This document shows, one piece after another, positions 53,693 through 61,824 of a stretch of 64,000 bases of DNA. Under the pieces are notes generated by a model. It ran no database searches. It was not told the origin of the DNA and worked only from the letters and a program-made list of their open reading frames with translations. This DNA comes from Streptomyces sp. CB02366 (GTDB taxonomy: Bacteria; Actinomycetota; Actinomycetes; Streptomycetales; Streptomycetaceae): the NCBI RefSeq assembly GCF_001905905.1, contig NZ_LIVT01000005.1:186001-250000 (forward strand). Reading direction: 5' to 3'. Numbering within the stretch: position 1 is the first letter of the stretch; every line of letters begins with the position of its first letter. The position numbers and the translations under genes were made by a program.

Positions 53693-53723
53693 AGTGAAGG
53701 GCTTGTCACCGTGTCAAGGTCAA
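53693..53723 (-). promoter_or_regulatory. MerR-type promoter/operator with 19-bp spacer
   Basis: On the minus strand TTGACC (53718-53723) and TTCACT (53693-53698) are separated by exactly 19 bases, the long spacer typical of MerR-activated promoters. Between them lies the inverted repeat CTTGACACGGTGACAAG (53702-53718), with only one mismatch between the arms. The start codon of the HEAT gene lies 23 bases further on. Confidence 0.8.
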
Positions 53724-53747
53724 CCCGGCCCGGACGCCCCCCCCGGC

Positions 53748-54356
53748 TCAGGGGCCGCGCCAGACGTTGGCGAAGGCGGTGTTCTCGATGGTCCGCCTCT
53801 GCCGTACGGCCTCCAGCTCCATCACCGCCTCGTGGACGGTGGCGACCACGGTGGTCACCGTCTCGTCGCCGAGGCCGGACCCGTCCTCCTCGGGCCGCTC
53901 CCCGCCGAGGCCCACGGCCGACGCGAGGGAGGCCAGCACGGGGTCCCCCTCCTCCCGGCGGGCCACGGCCCGGCGGCGTGCGGGCGTGTCCACCGGCTCC
54001 ACCTCCTTGGGCCCGAAGGGGAGCAGGCCGCTCCGCTTCCGGGTGAGTTCGCCGTCCTCCTCCAGCGCGTCCTGGTAGGCGGCCGCGAGGTCCCGGCCCC
54101 GGCGCCACAGCCAGTCCTCGACCCGCTCGTACGGCGGCTGCCGGGTGATCCCCTCCGCGGCGGCGGCGAGCAGCCGGTCCTCGGGCACCGACGACCCGCC
54201 CGGGACGACGAGGTCGCCGTCCACGGTGACGGTCCCCGCCTCCAGCAGGTCGAGCAGTTCGGCCCCGGCGAGCGCGAGGGACAGGTCGCCCTGTCCCACC
54301 GCCTGCTCCGGCGCGGGGTCCAGCGCGATGATGAACAGGTCTTTCGCCGTGGTCAT
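53748..54356 (-). CDS. GPP34 (GOLPH3) family protein
   Basis: This 202-residue protein matches the bacterial GPP34 family, with AKDLFIIALDP at the N-terminus, LALAGAELLDLLEAGTVTVDGD and a helical remainder. Eukaryotic relatives bind phosphoinositides on Golgi membranes; the bacterial role is unknown although streptomycetes have many copies. ATG 54356 is the natural start, with GAAGGGG-type purines before it. It lies upstream of the HEAT/MerR operon in the same direction but has its own spacer. Confidence 0.88.
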   Translation of the reverse strand: MTTAKDLFIIALDPAPEQAVGQGDLSLALAGAELLDLLEAGTVTVDGDLVVPGGSSVPEDRLLAAAAEGITRQPPYERVEDWLWRRGRDLAAAYQDALEEDGELTRKRSGLLPFGPKEVEPVDTPARRRAVARREEGDPVLASLASAVGLGGERPEEDGSGLGDETVTTVVATVHEAVMELEAVRQRRTIENTAFANVWRGP

Positions 54357-54554
54357 GAAGGGTTCCCCTCGAAGGCATCGACGCGATCGGCGCAGGCGGG
54401 CCCCCGCCGGCCCGCCCGGCGGGGCGCCGGTTCGGGGGCGGGCGACTGCTGCGACCAGTATCGCCCCCGTCCGCTCCGGTCCGGCGGCCGCGGCGCAGCG
54501 CGAAGGCCTCAAGCACCGGTGAGCCGCCCGGGGGCGCAGCGCGTGGCGGCCTCG

Positions 54555-54755
54555 TCACCGCGCCAGGGCGGCGAGGGCGGCGGTCGCGGCGGCGAGGAGT
54601 GTCACGACCGCGGCGAACGCCGCCGCGGCGCGCGTGATCGCGGCGGGGTACGTGGCGCCGTCCAGACGGGCGAGCTTGCCCGCCACGGCGGCGGCCAGGA
54701 CGGCCAGGACGAGGGCCACGGCGGTGCCGAGCAGAACGGTGGCGAAATCGGACAT
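54555..54755 (-). CDS. Small two-segment membrane protein
   Basis: This 66-residue protein begins MSDFATVLLGTAVALVLAVLAAAVAG and has a second hydrophobic stretch (AAAFAAVVTLLAAATAALAAL). GGGAG stands five bases before the ATG, which supports real translation. I do not recognise a family. It lies 131 bases downstream of the XRE regulator in the same direction, which may be its regulator. Confidence 0.65.
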   Translation of the reverse strand: MSDFATVLLGTAVALVLAVLAAAVAGKLARLDGATYPAAITRAAAAFAAVVTLLAAATAALAALAR

Positions 54756-54886
54756 GACGACTCCCGGAGGTGTGAGGGCTCGGGCTGGTGCGTCGAAGGT
54801 CCCGTGGACGCCGTTCGGCGGGGTTCGGGGGAGTCGAAGACGAACACGGGTGAACACGGCTGAACGACCCCGCGTCGTCGGCGGGT

Positions 54887-55780
54887 TCAGAAGCGGTCGG
54901 GGAAGCAGGGACCCGGCACCTGGCCGTCGAACGCGTCGAGCGAGGGCCAGGGGGCGTGGACGCCGCCCTCCGTCTCGGCCTCCAGGAACCACTGCAGCTC
55001 GTGGAAGAGGAGCGAGTCGATCTGGAAATCGGCCAGGAACACCATGGCGGTGCCGTAGACCTCGTCGTACACGTCCGCCACCGCCGCATCGGACGGGTAC
55101 CGTTCCTCCAGCACCACGGCGAGGTAGACGAGGAGGAGCATCACCTCCACCCCGTCGCGGCGGCTCTTGATCCGGTTCTTGAACGCGAGGCATTCGTCCG
55201 CGCACCGCACCATCAGTGCGGGGAGCGCCGGATCGTCGAGGCGCACGGAGCGGTGGACCTCCACAGCTCGGATCCTCAGCCGGACCAAAGGGGAATCCCC
55301 CAGCTTCCCGTGGAGCACGCGGAGCAGACTCGTGGGCCGCCGGTCCAGGTAGTCGTAGGTGAACCGGGTCTCGTGGGGCTCCGAAGACCCGCCGGTCCGG
55401 TCCCCGGCACGCTCCGGCGGCGGGGCCGCGCGCCCGGAAGCCGCTGCGGCCGGTGCGTCGCCGACCGTGCGGGCGAGGGCCCGGAGTTCGAGCAGCGGGT
55501 CGGCCGGCGTCCTCAGGGCTTGCGCCAGGGAGACGAGCGTGGCTTCGCTCGGTAGGGTCTCGCCGTTGAGCGCCTGACTGGTCGTGGTGCGACCGAGCCC
55601 GGCGCGGTGGGCGAGGCCCCCCATGCTGAGGCCCCGCTCCACCCGGAGGCGCCGAAGAAGGCGCTTCAGCCTCTCCAGAGCCGCTCCCGCGGTCTGTTCC
55701 GGCCGCGCCTCCGCCGGAAACACCGCACCGGCCGGTCCGGGCCCGCCCGGGTGCTCGTCTGTGTCCATGCGGCTGTCCAT
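54887..55780 (-). CDS. XRE-type transcriptional regulator
   Basis: A helix-turn-helix domain (about residues 35-95, with RVERGLSMGGLAHRAGLGRTTTSQALNGETLPSEATLVSLAQAL) is followed by an unassigned C-terminal part of about 160 residues that is mainly helical (RADECLAFKNRIKSRRDGVEVMLLLVYLAVVLEERYP-type sequence). ATG 55780 gives MDSRMDTDEHP; ATG 55768 is an alternative. It is divergent from argC, whose own ArgR-type site lies closer to argC. Its targets are unknown; the small membrane-protein gene downstream is one candidate. Confidence 0.82.
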   Translation of the reverse strand: MDSRMDTDEHPGGPGPAGAVFPAEARPEQTAGAALERLKRLLRRLRVERGLSMGGLAHRAGLGRTTTSQALNGETLPSEATLVSLAQALRTPADPLLELRALARTVGDAPAAAASGRAAPPPERAGDRTGGSSEPHETRFTYDYLDRRPTSLLRVLHGKLGDSPLVRLRIRAVEVHRSVRLDDPALPALMVRCADECLAFKNRIKSRRDGVEVMLLLVYLAVVLEERYPSDAAVADVYDEVYGTAMVFLADFQIDSLLFHELQWFLEAETEGGVHAPWPSLDAFDGQVPGPCFPDRF

Positions 55781-55901
55781 GCCGACAGCCTGCACGGCGG
55801 AACCCCTCGCCGGGAGCGAAAGCGCACACCCGGCCACGCGGCCCGCCGCCCGGAACCGAAGCGCCCCTTCGCGGCCCGGTGCGCCCCGGTCGGCACACTC
55901 T

Positions 55902-55936
55902 TTGCATAAAACTGCGTGTGTGCGTATAGTCATGCC
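55902..55936 (+). promoter_or_regulatory. argC promoter with ARG-box-like sites
   Basis: TTGCAT (55902-55907) and TATAGT (55925-55930) are spaced by 17 bases, a good vegetative promoter. The A/T-rich halves TTGCATAAAAC and GCGTATAGTCATGCC resemble Streptomyces ARG boxes in tandem, so ArgR with arginine would cover the promoter. The same style of site precedes argG. Confidence 0.7.
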
Positions 55937-55956
55937 ATCGATCAGGAGGGTTGCCG

Positions 55957-56985
55957 ATGGCGGTACGAGCAGCAGTGGCAGGGGCGAGCGGATACGCCGG
56001 CGGGGAACTGCTCCGTCTTCTCCTGGCGCACCCCGGGGTCGAGATCGGCGCCCTCACCGGGCACTCCAACGCCGGGCAGACGCTCGGATCGCTCCAGCCG
56101 CACCTGCGGCCCCTCGCGCACCGGGTGCTGGAGCCCACGACCGCCGACGTGCTCGCCGGGCACGACGTCGTCTTCCTCGCGCTGCCGCACGGGCAGTCCG
56201 CCGCCGTCGCCGAGCAGCTCGGGCCGGAGGTCCTCGTCGTCGACATGGGGGCGGACTTCCGGCTGAAGGACGCGGGGGACTGGGAGGCGTTCTACGGCTC
56301 CCCGCACGCCGGGACCTGGCCCTACGGGCTGCCCGAGCTGCCGGGCGGGCGGGCCGCGCTCGCCGGGGCGAAGCGGATCGCGGTGCCCGGCTGCTACCCG
56401 ACCGCGGTGTCCCTCGCGCTCTTCCCGGCGTACGCGGCCGGCATCGCCGAACCGGAAGCCGTGATCGTCGCCGCGTCGGGCACCTCCGGTGCGGGCAAGG
56501 CGGCCAAGCCGCACCTGCTCGGCTCCGAGGTGATGGGCAGCATGACCCCCTACGGCGTCGGCGGCGGGCACCGCCACACGCCCGAGATGGTCCAGAACCT
56601 CAGCGCCGCCGCCGGTGAACGGGTCGCCGTCTCCTTCACCCCCACCCTCGCCCCCATGCCGCGCGGCATCCTCGCCACGTGCAGCGCGAAGGCGAGGCCC
56701 GGGGTGAGCGCGGAGAGCCTGCGCGCGGTGTACGAGAAGGCGTTCGCGGACGAACCGTTCACGGACCTCCTGCCCGAGGGGCGGTGGCCCGCCACCGCCG
56801 CGGTGTACGGCTCCAACGCCGTACAGGTCCAGGTCGCCCACGATCCCGCCGCCGGGCGGATCGTCGTCGTCTGCGCCATCGACAATCTCGCCAAGGGCAC
56901 CGCGGGCGGCGCCCTCCAGAGCATGAACATCGCCCTCGGACTCCCCGAGGACACAGGTCTCACGACGATCGGAGTGGCACCGTGA
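55957..56985 (+). CDS. argC: N-acetyl-gamma-glutamyl-phosphate reductase
   Basis: ArgC reduces N-acetylglutamyl phosphate to the semialdehyde with NADPH. The dinucleotide-binding motif AGASGYAGGELLRLL is at the N-terminus and the catalytic cysteine lies in VPGCYPTAVSLAL. ATG 55957 has AGGAGGG seven bases before it. It is the first gene of the arg operon and overlaps argJ by four bases (GTGA). Confidence 0.97.
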   Translation: MAVRAAVAGASGYAGGELLRLLLAHPGVEIGALTGHSNAGQTLGSLQPHLRPLAHRVLEPTTADVLAGHDVVFLALPHGQSAAVAEQLGPEVLVVDMGADFRLKDAGDWEAFYGSPHAGTWPYGLPELPGGRAALAGAKRIAVPGCYPTAVSLALFPAYAAGIAEPEAVIVAASGTSGAGKAAKPHLLGSEVMGSMTPYGVGGGHRHTPEMVQNLSAAAGERVAVSFTPTLAPMPRGILATCSAKARPGVSAESLRAVYEKAFADEPFTDLLPEGRWPATAAVYGSNAVQVQVAHDPAAGRIVVVCAIDNLAKGTAGGALQSMNIALGLPEDTGLTTIGVAP

Positions 56986-58136
56986 GCGTCACGGCAGCAC
57001 AAGGGTTCTCGGCGGCGGGCATCGCCGCGGGAATCAAGGAGAGCGGGAACCCGGACCTGGCCCTCGTGGTCAACCACGGCCCGCGCCGCGCCGCCGCGGG
57101 CGTCTTCACCTCCAACCGCGTCAAGGCCGCCCCCGTCCTCTGGTCGGAGCAGGTACTCAAGGGCGGCGAGGTCACCGCCGTCGTCCTCAACTCCGGTGGC
57201 GCCAACGCCTGTACGGGCCCGCAGGGCTTCCAGGACACCCACGCCACCGCCGAGAAGGCCGCCGAGGTGCTCCCGGGCCACAGCGCGGGCGAGATCGCCG
57301 TCGCCTCCACCGGGCTCATCGGCATCCCGCTCCCCATGGACAAGCTGCTGCCCGGCATCGAGAAGGCCGCCGCCGCCCTCAGCGAGCACGGCGGCGAGAA
57401 GGCCGCCATCGCCATCAAGACCACCGACACCGTGCACAAAACGGCCGTCGCGGGCGGGGCGGGCTGGACCGTCGGCGGCATGGCCAAGGGCGCGGGCATG
57501 CTCGCCCCGGGCCTCGCCACCATGCTCGTCGTCCTGACCACCGACGCCGACGTGGAGGCCCCCGCGCTGGACGCCGCACTGCGCGACGCCACCCGCACCA
57601 CCTTCGACCGGGTCGACTCCGACGGCTGCATGTCCACCAACGACACCGTGCTGCTCCTCGCCTCCGGCGCCAGCGGCATCACCCCGGAGCGGGCCGAGTT
57701 CGCCGAGGCCGTACGGACCGTCTGCGCCGACCTCGCCCGCCAGCTCATCGGCGACGCCGAGGGCGCGTCCAAGGACATCCGGATCGAGGTGGTCAACGCG
57801 GCCACCGAGGACGACGCCGTCGAGGTCGGCCGGTCCATCGCCCGCAACAACCTCCTCAAGTGCGCCATCCACGGCGAGGACCCCAACTGGGGCCGGGTCC
57901 TCTCGGCGATCGGCACCACGAAGGCCGCCTTCGAGCCGGACCGGCTCAACGTCGCCATCAACGACGTCTGGGTCTGCAAGGGCGGCCAGGTGGGCGAGGA
58001 CCGCGACCTCGTCGACATGCGCTACCGGGAGGTCAGGATCACCGCCGACCTCGCCGCCGGCTCCGAGTCCGCCGTCATCTGGGCCAACGACCTCACCGCG
58101 GACTACGTCCACGAGAACAGCGCGTACAGCTCATGA
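56982..58136 (+). CDS. argJ: Ornithine acetyltransferase (bifunctional ArgJ)
   Basis: ArgJ moves the acetyl group from N-acetylornithine to glutamate, closing the acetyl cycle, and in some organisms also makes acetylglutamate from acetyl-CoA. The precursor cleaves itself before the nucleophile Thr180 in APGLATMLVVLTTDA. The start is GTG within the argC stop and the end overlaps argB by four bases. The length of 384 residues is normal. Confidence 0.97.
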   Translation: MSVTAAQGFSAAGIAAGIKESGNPDLALVVNHGPRRAAAGVFTSNRVKAAPVLWSEQVLKGGEVTAVVLNSGGANACTGPQGFQDTHATAEKAAEVLPGHSAGEIAVASTGLIGIPLPMDKLLPGIEKAAAALSEHGGEKAAIAIKTTDTVHKTAVAGGAGWTVGGMAKGAGMLAPGLATMLVVLTTDADVEAPALDAALRDATRTTFDRVDSDGCMSTNDTVLLLASGASGITPERAEFAEAVRTVCADLARQLIGDAEGASKDIRIEVVNAATEDDAVEVGRSIARNNLLKCAIHGEDPNWGRVLSAIGTTKAAFEPDRLNVAINDVWVCKGGQVGEDRDLVDMRYREVRITADLAAGSESAVIWANDLTADYVHENSAYSS

Positions 58137-59062
58137 CGACGGCGCGGAAGCACACCGCACTCCCGAAGGCGCAGATCCTCATCGAGGCGCTGCCCTGGCT
58201 GACCCGCCACCACGGCAGGACCGTCGTCATCAAGTTCGGCGGCAACGCCATGATCGACGAGGAGCTGAAGGCCGCCTTCGCCCAGGACGTCGTCTTCCTG
58301 CGGCACGCCGGGCTCAAGCCCGTCGTCGTGCACGGCGGCGGCCCCCAGATCAGCGCCCAGCTGGACAAGCAGGGCCTGGTCAGCGAATTCAAGGCGGGGC
58401 TGCGCGTCACCACCCCCGAGGCGATGGACGTCGTCCGGATGGTGCTCGCCGGGCAGGTCCAGCGCGAACTGGTCGGCCTCCTCAATCAGCACGGCCCCCT
58501 CGCCGTCGGTATGACCGGCGAGGACGCCCACACCATCACCGCCACCCAGCACCGGCCCACCATCGACGGCGAGTCCGTGGACATCGGCAGGGTCGGCGAG
58601 ATCACCGCCATCGACACCGGAGCCCTCCAGGCGCTGCTGGACGACGGCCGCATCCCGGTCGTCTCCTCCATCGCCCGCTCCGCCGACGACCACCACGTCT
58701 ACAACGTCAACGCCGACACCGCCGCCGCCGCGCTCGCCGCCGCGCTGAACGCCGAGACGCTGATGGTCCTCACCGACGTCGAGGGGCTGTACGAGGACTG
58801 GCCCCACAGCGACGACGTCATCAGCCGGCTCACCGCGAGCCAGCTGGAGAAGCTGCTGCCCGAGCTGTCCAGCGGCATGGTCCCCAAGATGCAGGGCTGT
58901 CTGCACGCCGTGCGCAACGGCGTCGAGACCGCCCGCGTCATCGACGGCCGCGTCCAGCACGCGATCCTGCTGGAGATCTTCACCGACGAGGGCATCGGCA
59001 CCATGGTCGTGCCGGACGCCCCCATCGACGTGCACACCGGGACCGACCAGGGGGAATCATGA
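58133..59062 (+). CDS. argB: Acetylglutamate kinase
   Basis: ArgB phosphorylates N-acetylglutamate. It belongs to the amino acid kinase family, with VVIKFGGNAM at the N-terminus and VVVHGGGPQIS for phosphate binding. An N-terminal helix of the type found in arginine-inhibited enzymes is present (ILIEALPWLTRHHGRT), so feedback inhibition is likely. It is coupled on both sides by four-base overlaps. Confidence 0.97.
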   Translation: MTTARKHTALPKAQILIEALPWLTRHHGRTVVIKFGGNAMIDEELKAAFAQDVVFLRHAGLKPVVVHGGGPQISAQLDKQGLVSEFKAGLRVTTPEAMDVVRMVLAGQVQRELVGLLNQHGPLAVGMTGEDAHTITATQHRPTIDGESVDIGRVGEITAIDTGALQALLDDGRIPVVSSIARSADDHHVYNVNADTAAAALAAALNAETLMVLTDVEGLYEDWPHSDDVISRLTASQLEKLLPELSSGMVPKMQGCLHAVRNGVETARVIDGRVQHAILLEIFTDEGIGTMVVPDAPIDVHTGTDQGES

Positions 59063-60294
59063 CGACCGACACCGACACCGGAAGCGAGACCGCCGCCGGA
59101 ACCGGCACCGCGCTCACCTCGCGCTGGCAGGGCGCGCTGATGGACAACTACGGCACCCCCCGCCTGCCCCTCGTCCGCGGCGAGGGCGCCCACGTCTGGG
59201 ACGAGGACGGCGCCCGCTACCTCGACTTCGTCGGCGGTATCGCGGTCAACGCTCTCGGCCACGCCCACCCCGCCGTCGTCCGGGCCGTCTCCACCCAGAT
59301 CGCCTCCCTCGGCCATGTGTCGAACCTGTTCATCGCCGAGCCGCCCGTCGCGCTCGCCGAGCGGCTGCTCCAGCTGTTCGGCCGCCGGGGCCGGGTCTTC
59401 TTCGCCAACTCCGGCGCGGAGGCCAACGAGGCCGCGTTCAAGATCGGCCGGCTCACCGGACGCACCCGCATGGTCGCCACCGGCGGCGGCTTCCACGGCC
59501 GGACGATGGGAGCGCTCGCCCTGACCGGCCAGCCGGGGAAGCAGGAGCCCTTCCGCCCGCTGCCCGGCGATGTCACCCATGTGCCGTACGGAGACGTGGA
59601 CGCCCTGCGCGCAGCGGTGACCACCGACACCGCGCTGGTGATCATCGAGCCGATCCAGGGCGAGAACGGCGTCGTCGTCCCGCCCAAGGGCTACCTGGAA
59701 GCCGCCCGGGAGATCACCCGGGCCACCGGCGCCCTCCTCGTCCTGGACGAGGTCCAGACCGGGATCGGGCGCTGCGGCCAGTGGTTCGAGCACCAGGCCC
59801 ACCAGGGCGTCGAGCCGGACGTCGTCACGCTCGCCAAGGGGCTCGGCGGCGGCCTGCCGATCGGCGCGACGGTCGCCTTCGGCCCGGCGGCCGACCTGTT
59901 GAAACCGGGGCACCACGGCACGACGTTCGGCGGCAACCCGGTCGCCTGCGCCGCCGGACTCGCCGTCCTGGACACCCTCGCGGCCGACGGCGCACTCGAC
60001 GAGGTCAAGCGGCTCGGAGAGAGGATCCGGGCCGGCGTGGAGGCGTGGGGACACCCGCTGGTCTCCCACGTCCGCGGTGCGGGCCTGCTGCTGGGTATCG
60101 TGCTCACCGGACCCCTCGCACCGCAGGTGCAGCAGGCGGCCCAGGGAGCCGGCCTCCTGGTGAACGCGCCCGCCCCCGATGTCGTACGGCTCATGCCGCC
60201 GCTGATCATCGGTGACGCGGAGGTGGACGCGTTCCTGGAGATCCTGCCGGGCGCTCTCGACGCGGCACACGGGGACGGACGATCCGGAGCATGA
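59059..60294 (+). CDS. argD: Acetylornithine aminotransferase
   Basis: ArgD is a class III PLP aminotransferase that makes N-acetylornithine. The key motifs are FANSGAEANEAAFK, LLVLDEVQTGIGRCG and the PLP lysine in VVTLAKGLGGGLPIGA. The length of 411 residues is normal. The start ATG lies inside the argB stop codon region (ATGA overlap). Confidence 0.97.
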   Translation: MTTDTDTGSETAAGTGTALTSRWQGALMDNYGTPRLPLVRGEGAHVWDEDGARYLDFVGGIAVNALGHAHPAVVRAVSTQIASLGHVSNLFIAEPPVALAERLLQLFGRRGRVFFANSGAEANEAAFKIGRLTGRTRMVATGGGFHGRTMGALALTGQPGKQEPFRPLPGDVTHVPYGDVDALRAAVTTDTALVIIEPIQGENGVVVPPKGYLEAAREITRATGALLVLDEVQTGIGRCGQWFEHQAHQGVEPDVVTLAKGLGGGLPIGATVAFGPAADLLKPGHHGTTFGGNPVACAAGLAVLDTLAADGALDEVKRLGERIRAGVEAWGHPLVSHVRGAGLLLGIVLTGPLAPQVQQAAQGAGLLVNAPAPDVVRLMPPLIIGDAEVDAFLEILPGALDAAHGDGRSGA

Positions 60295-60319
60295 CCCTCC
60301 GGAGAATGAGGCGACGACG

Positions 60320-60856
60320 ATGACCGAGGCGCAGGAAACCGAGCACGGCGGACCGTCCGTGCCGCAGACCCGCACCGCCCGCCACCGCCGGATCGTGGAC
60401 ATCCTGAACCGGCAGCCGGTCCGCTCCCAGAGCCAGTTGGCCAAGCTCCTCGCCGACGACGGGCTGAGCGTCACGCAGGCGACGCTCTCCCGCGACCTGG
60501 ACGAGCTGGGCGCGGTGAAGATCCGCAACACCGGCGGCGAGCTGATCTACGCGGTGCCCAGCGAGGGGGGATTCCGCACCCCCCAGGCCCCGCTGGGAGG
60601 CTCGGCCAAGGAGGAGCGGATGCGCCGGCTCTCGGCCGAACTGCTCATCTCGGCGGAGGCGTCGGCCAACCTCGTGGTGCTGCGCACCCCGCCGGGTGCG
60701 GCCCAGTTCCTCGCCTCGGCCATCGACCAGGCCGAACTCCACGACATCCTCGGCACCATCGCCGGGGACGACACGCTGATGCTCATCAGCCGCGACCCCC
60801 ACGGTGGCCAGGCGCTCGCCGACCACCTGCTGAGGCTCGCTCAGAACGACCGCTGA
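60320..60856 (+). CDS. argR: Arginine repressor
   Basis: ArgR binds ARG boxes when arginine is plentiful. The N-terminal winged helix (ARHRRIVDILNRQPVRSQSQLAKLLADDGLSVTQATLSRDLDELGAVKI) precedes the C-terminal hexamerisation and arginine-binding domain (TPPGAAQFLASAIDQAELHDILGTIAGDDT). The gene lies 25 bases after argD as the last of the operon, so the repressor is made with the enzymes and limits them. Confidence 0.96.
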   Translation: MTEAQETEHGGPSVPQTRTARHRRIVDILNRQPVRSQSQLAKLLADDGLSVTQATLSRDLDELGAVKIRNTGGELIYAVPSEGGFRTPQAPLGGSAKEERMRRLSAELLISAEASANLVVLRTPPGAAQFLASAIDQAELHDILGTIAGDDTLMLISRDPHGGQALADHLLRLAQNDR

Positions 60857-60866
60857 GCGCCCCCGT

Positions 60867-61577
60867 TCAGTAGCGCGTGATCGCGGTCGGGCCCGCCGAG
60901 GTCCCGACCGCGATGTGCGGGGCGCGCTCCGGGTCCGCCCAGGCGAGGATCTCCGCCATCGCGCCGGCCGGGACCGAGACGCATCCGGCCGTCGCCCCGC
61001 GCCCGTTCACATGCAGGAAGATGCCCGCGCCCCGGCCCCGTACGGGCCGCTCGTAGTTGAAGCCGATCACCAGCGCCCGGGCGTACTGCGTGCCGTAGGA
61101 GAGAAGGTGCTCCGCCTCGTCCGCCCGGCAGTGGGCCGGGAGCGGTTCCACCCAGCGGTTGTACGCCTCCGAGTCGTTGTCCTGGCACCACCAGGAGGCG
61201 TCGTTCGCCTTCCGGTACGGGTACCTCGTGCCGGCCGGGGCGTCCTCGGAGCCGAAGGCGTACGGCAGGTCGTACAGCCCGGTCGGCGTGGTGCCGGTGC
61301 CCTGCTCCCGGGCCGCCCCCTCGACCAGTCCGTTCGCCCCGAACCGCGCGGGGGCGGACCCCGCCTCGGCCCACCGGCCGCCGCGCCGCTCCCACCAGGT
61401 CACCGTGCCCGTCGTGGAGGCGGCGTCCGGGGCTTCGGCGGTGATCAGCTGGGAGCCGCCGCCGGTGTCGGCGAGCCGGTCCGGCAGCGGAGGCGCGTCC
61501 GCGGCGTCGGAGGGGCCGGCCCCGAGGGAGCTGGCCAGGGCGAGGAGTACGGCGGCGGTCACCAGTGGTCTGCGCAT
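60867..61577 (-). CDS. Secreted L,D-transpeptidase-like protein
   Basis: A Sec signal peptide (MRRPLVTAAVLLALASSLGAG) precedes a domain of about 200 residues related to YkuD-type L,D-transpeptidases. The active-site region reads HVNGRGATAGCVSVP, with the histidine and cysteine kept but the usual SHGC replaced by TAGC. Such proteins crosslink or modify peptidoglycan or sense it outside the membrane. It is convergent with argR across ten bases and divergent from argG. Confidence 0.85.
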   Translation of the reverse strand: MRRPLVTAAVLLALASSLGAGPSDAADAPPLPDRLADTGGGSQLITAEAPDAASTTGTVTWWERRGGRWAEAGSAPARFGANGLVEGAAREQGTGTTPTGLYDLPYAFGSEDAPAGTRYPYRKANDASWWCQDNDSEAYNRWVEPLPAHCRADEAEHLLSYGTQYARALVIGFNYERPVRGRGAGIFLHVNGRGATAGCVSVPAGAMAEILAWADPERAPHIAVGTSAGPTAITRY

Positions 61578-61759
61578 GCTCCGGACCGTACGGCCGCCGG
61601 GGAGGCGCCCCCACCGGGCCTGCTCCGTACGGCCCAGCGGCACGCTCCGCCGGCCGGCGCCGCTTCCGGCGGCCTCGGCCGCGTGCTCCGTGGTCAGGGC
61701 CCGAGAAGCGCCAGGATTATCCGTTCATACGCCCAGTCCCACCACTCTGACCTGCCGCT

Positions 61760-61797
61760 TTGACAAAGCATACGGGCAACCGCATAGTTATACCCAT
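61760..61797 (+). promoter_or_regulatory. argG promoter with ARG-box-like sites
   Basis: TTGACA (61760-61765) and CATAGT (61783-61788) are 17 bases apart. GCATACGGGCAACCGCATAG and TTATACCCATCAG carry the A/T-rich halves of two ArgR boxes overlapping the promoter. This fits repression by ArgR from the upstream operon. Confidence 0.72.
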
Positions 61798-61824
61798 CAG
61801 TGATTGCACCGTAAGGAGAAACCC

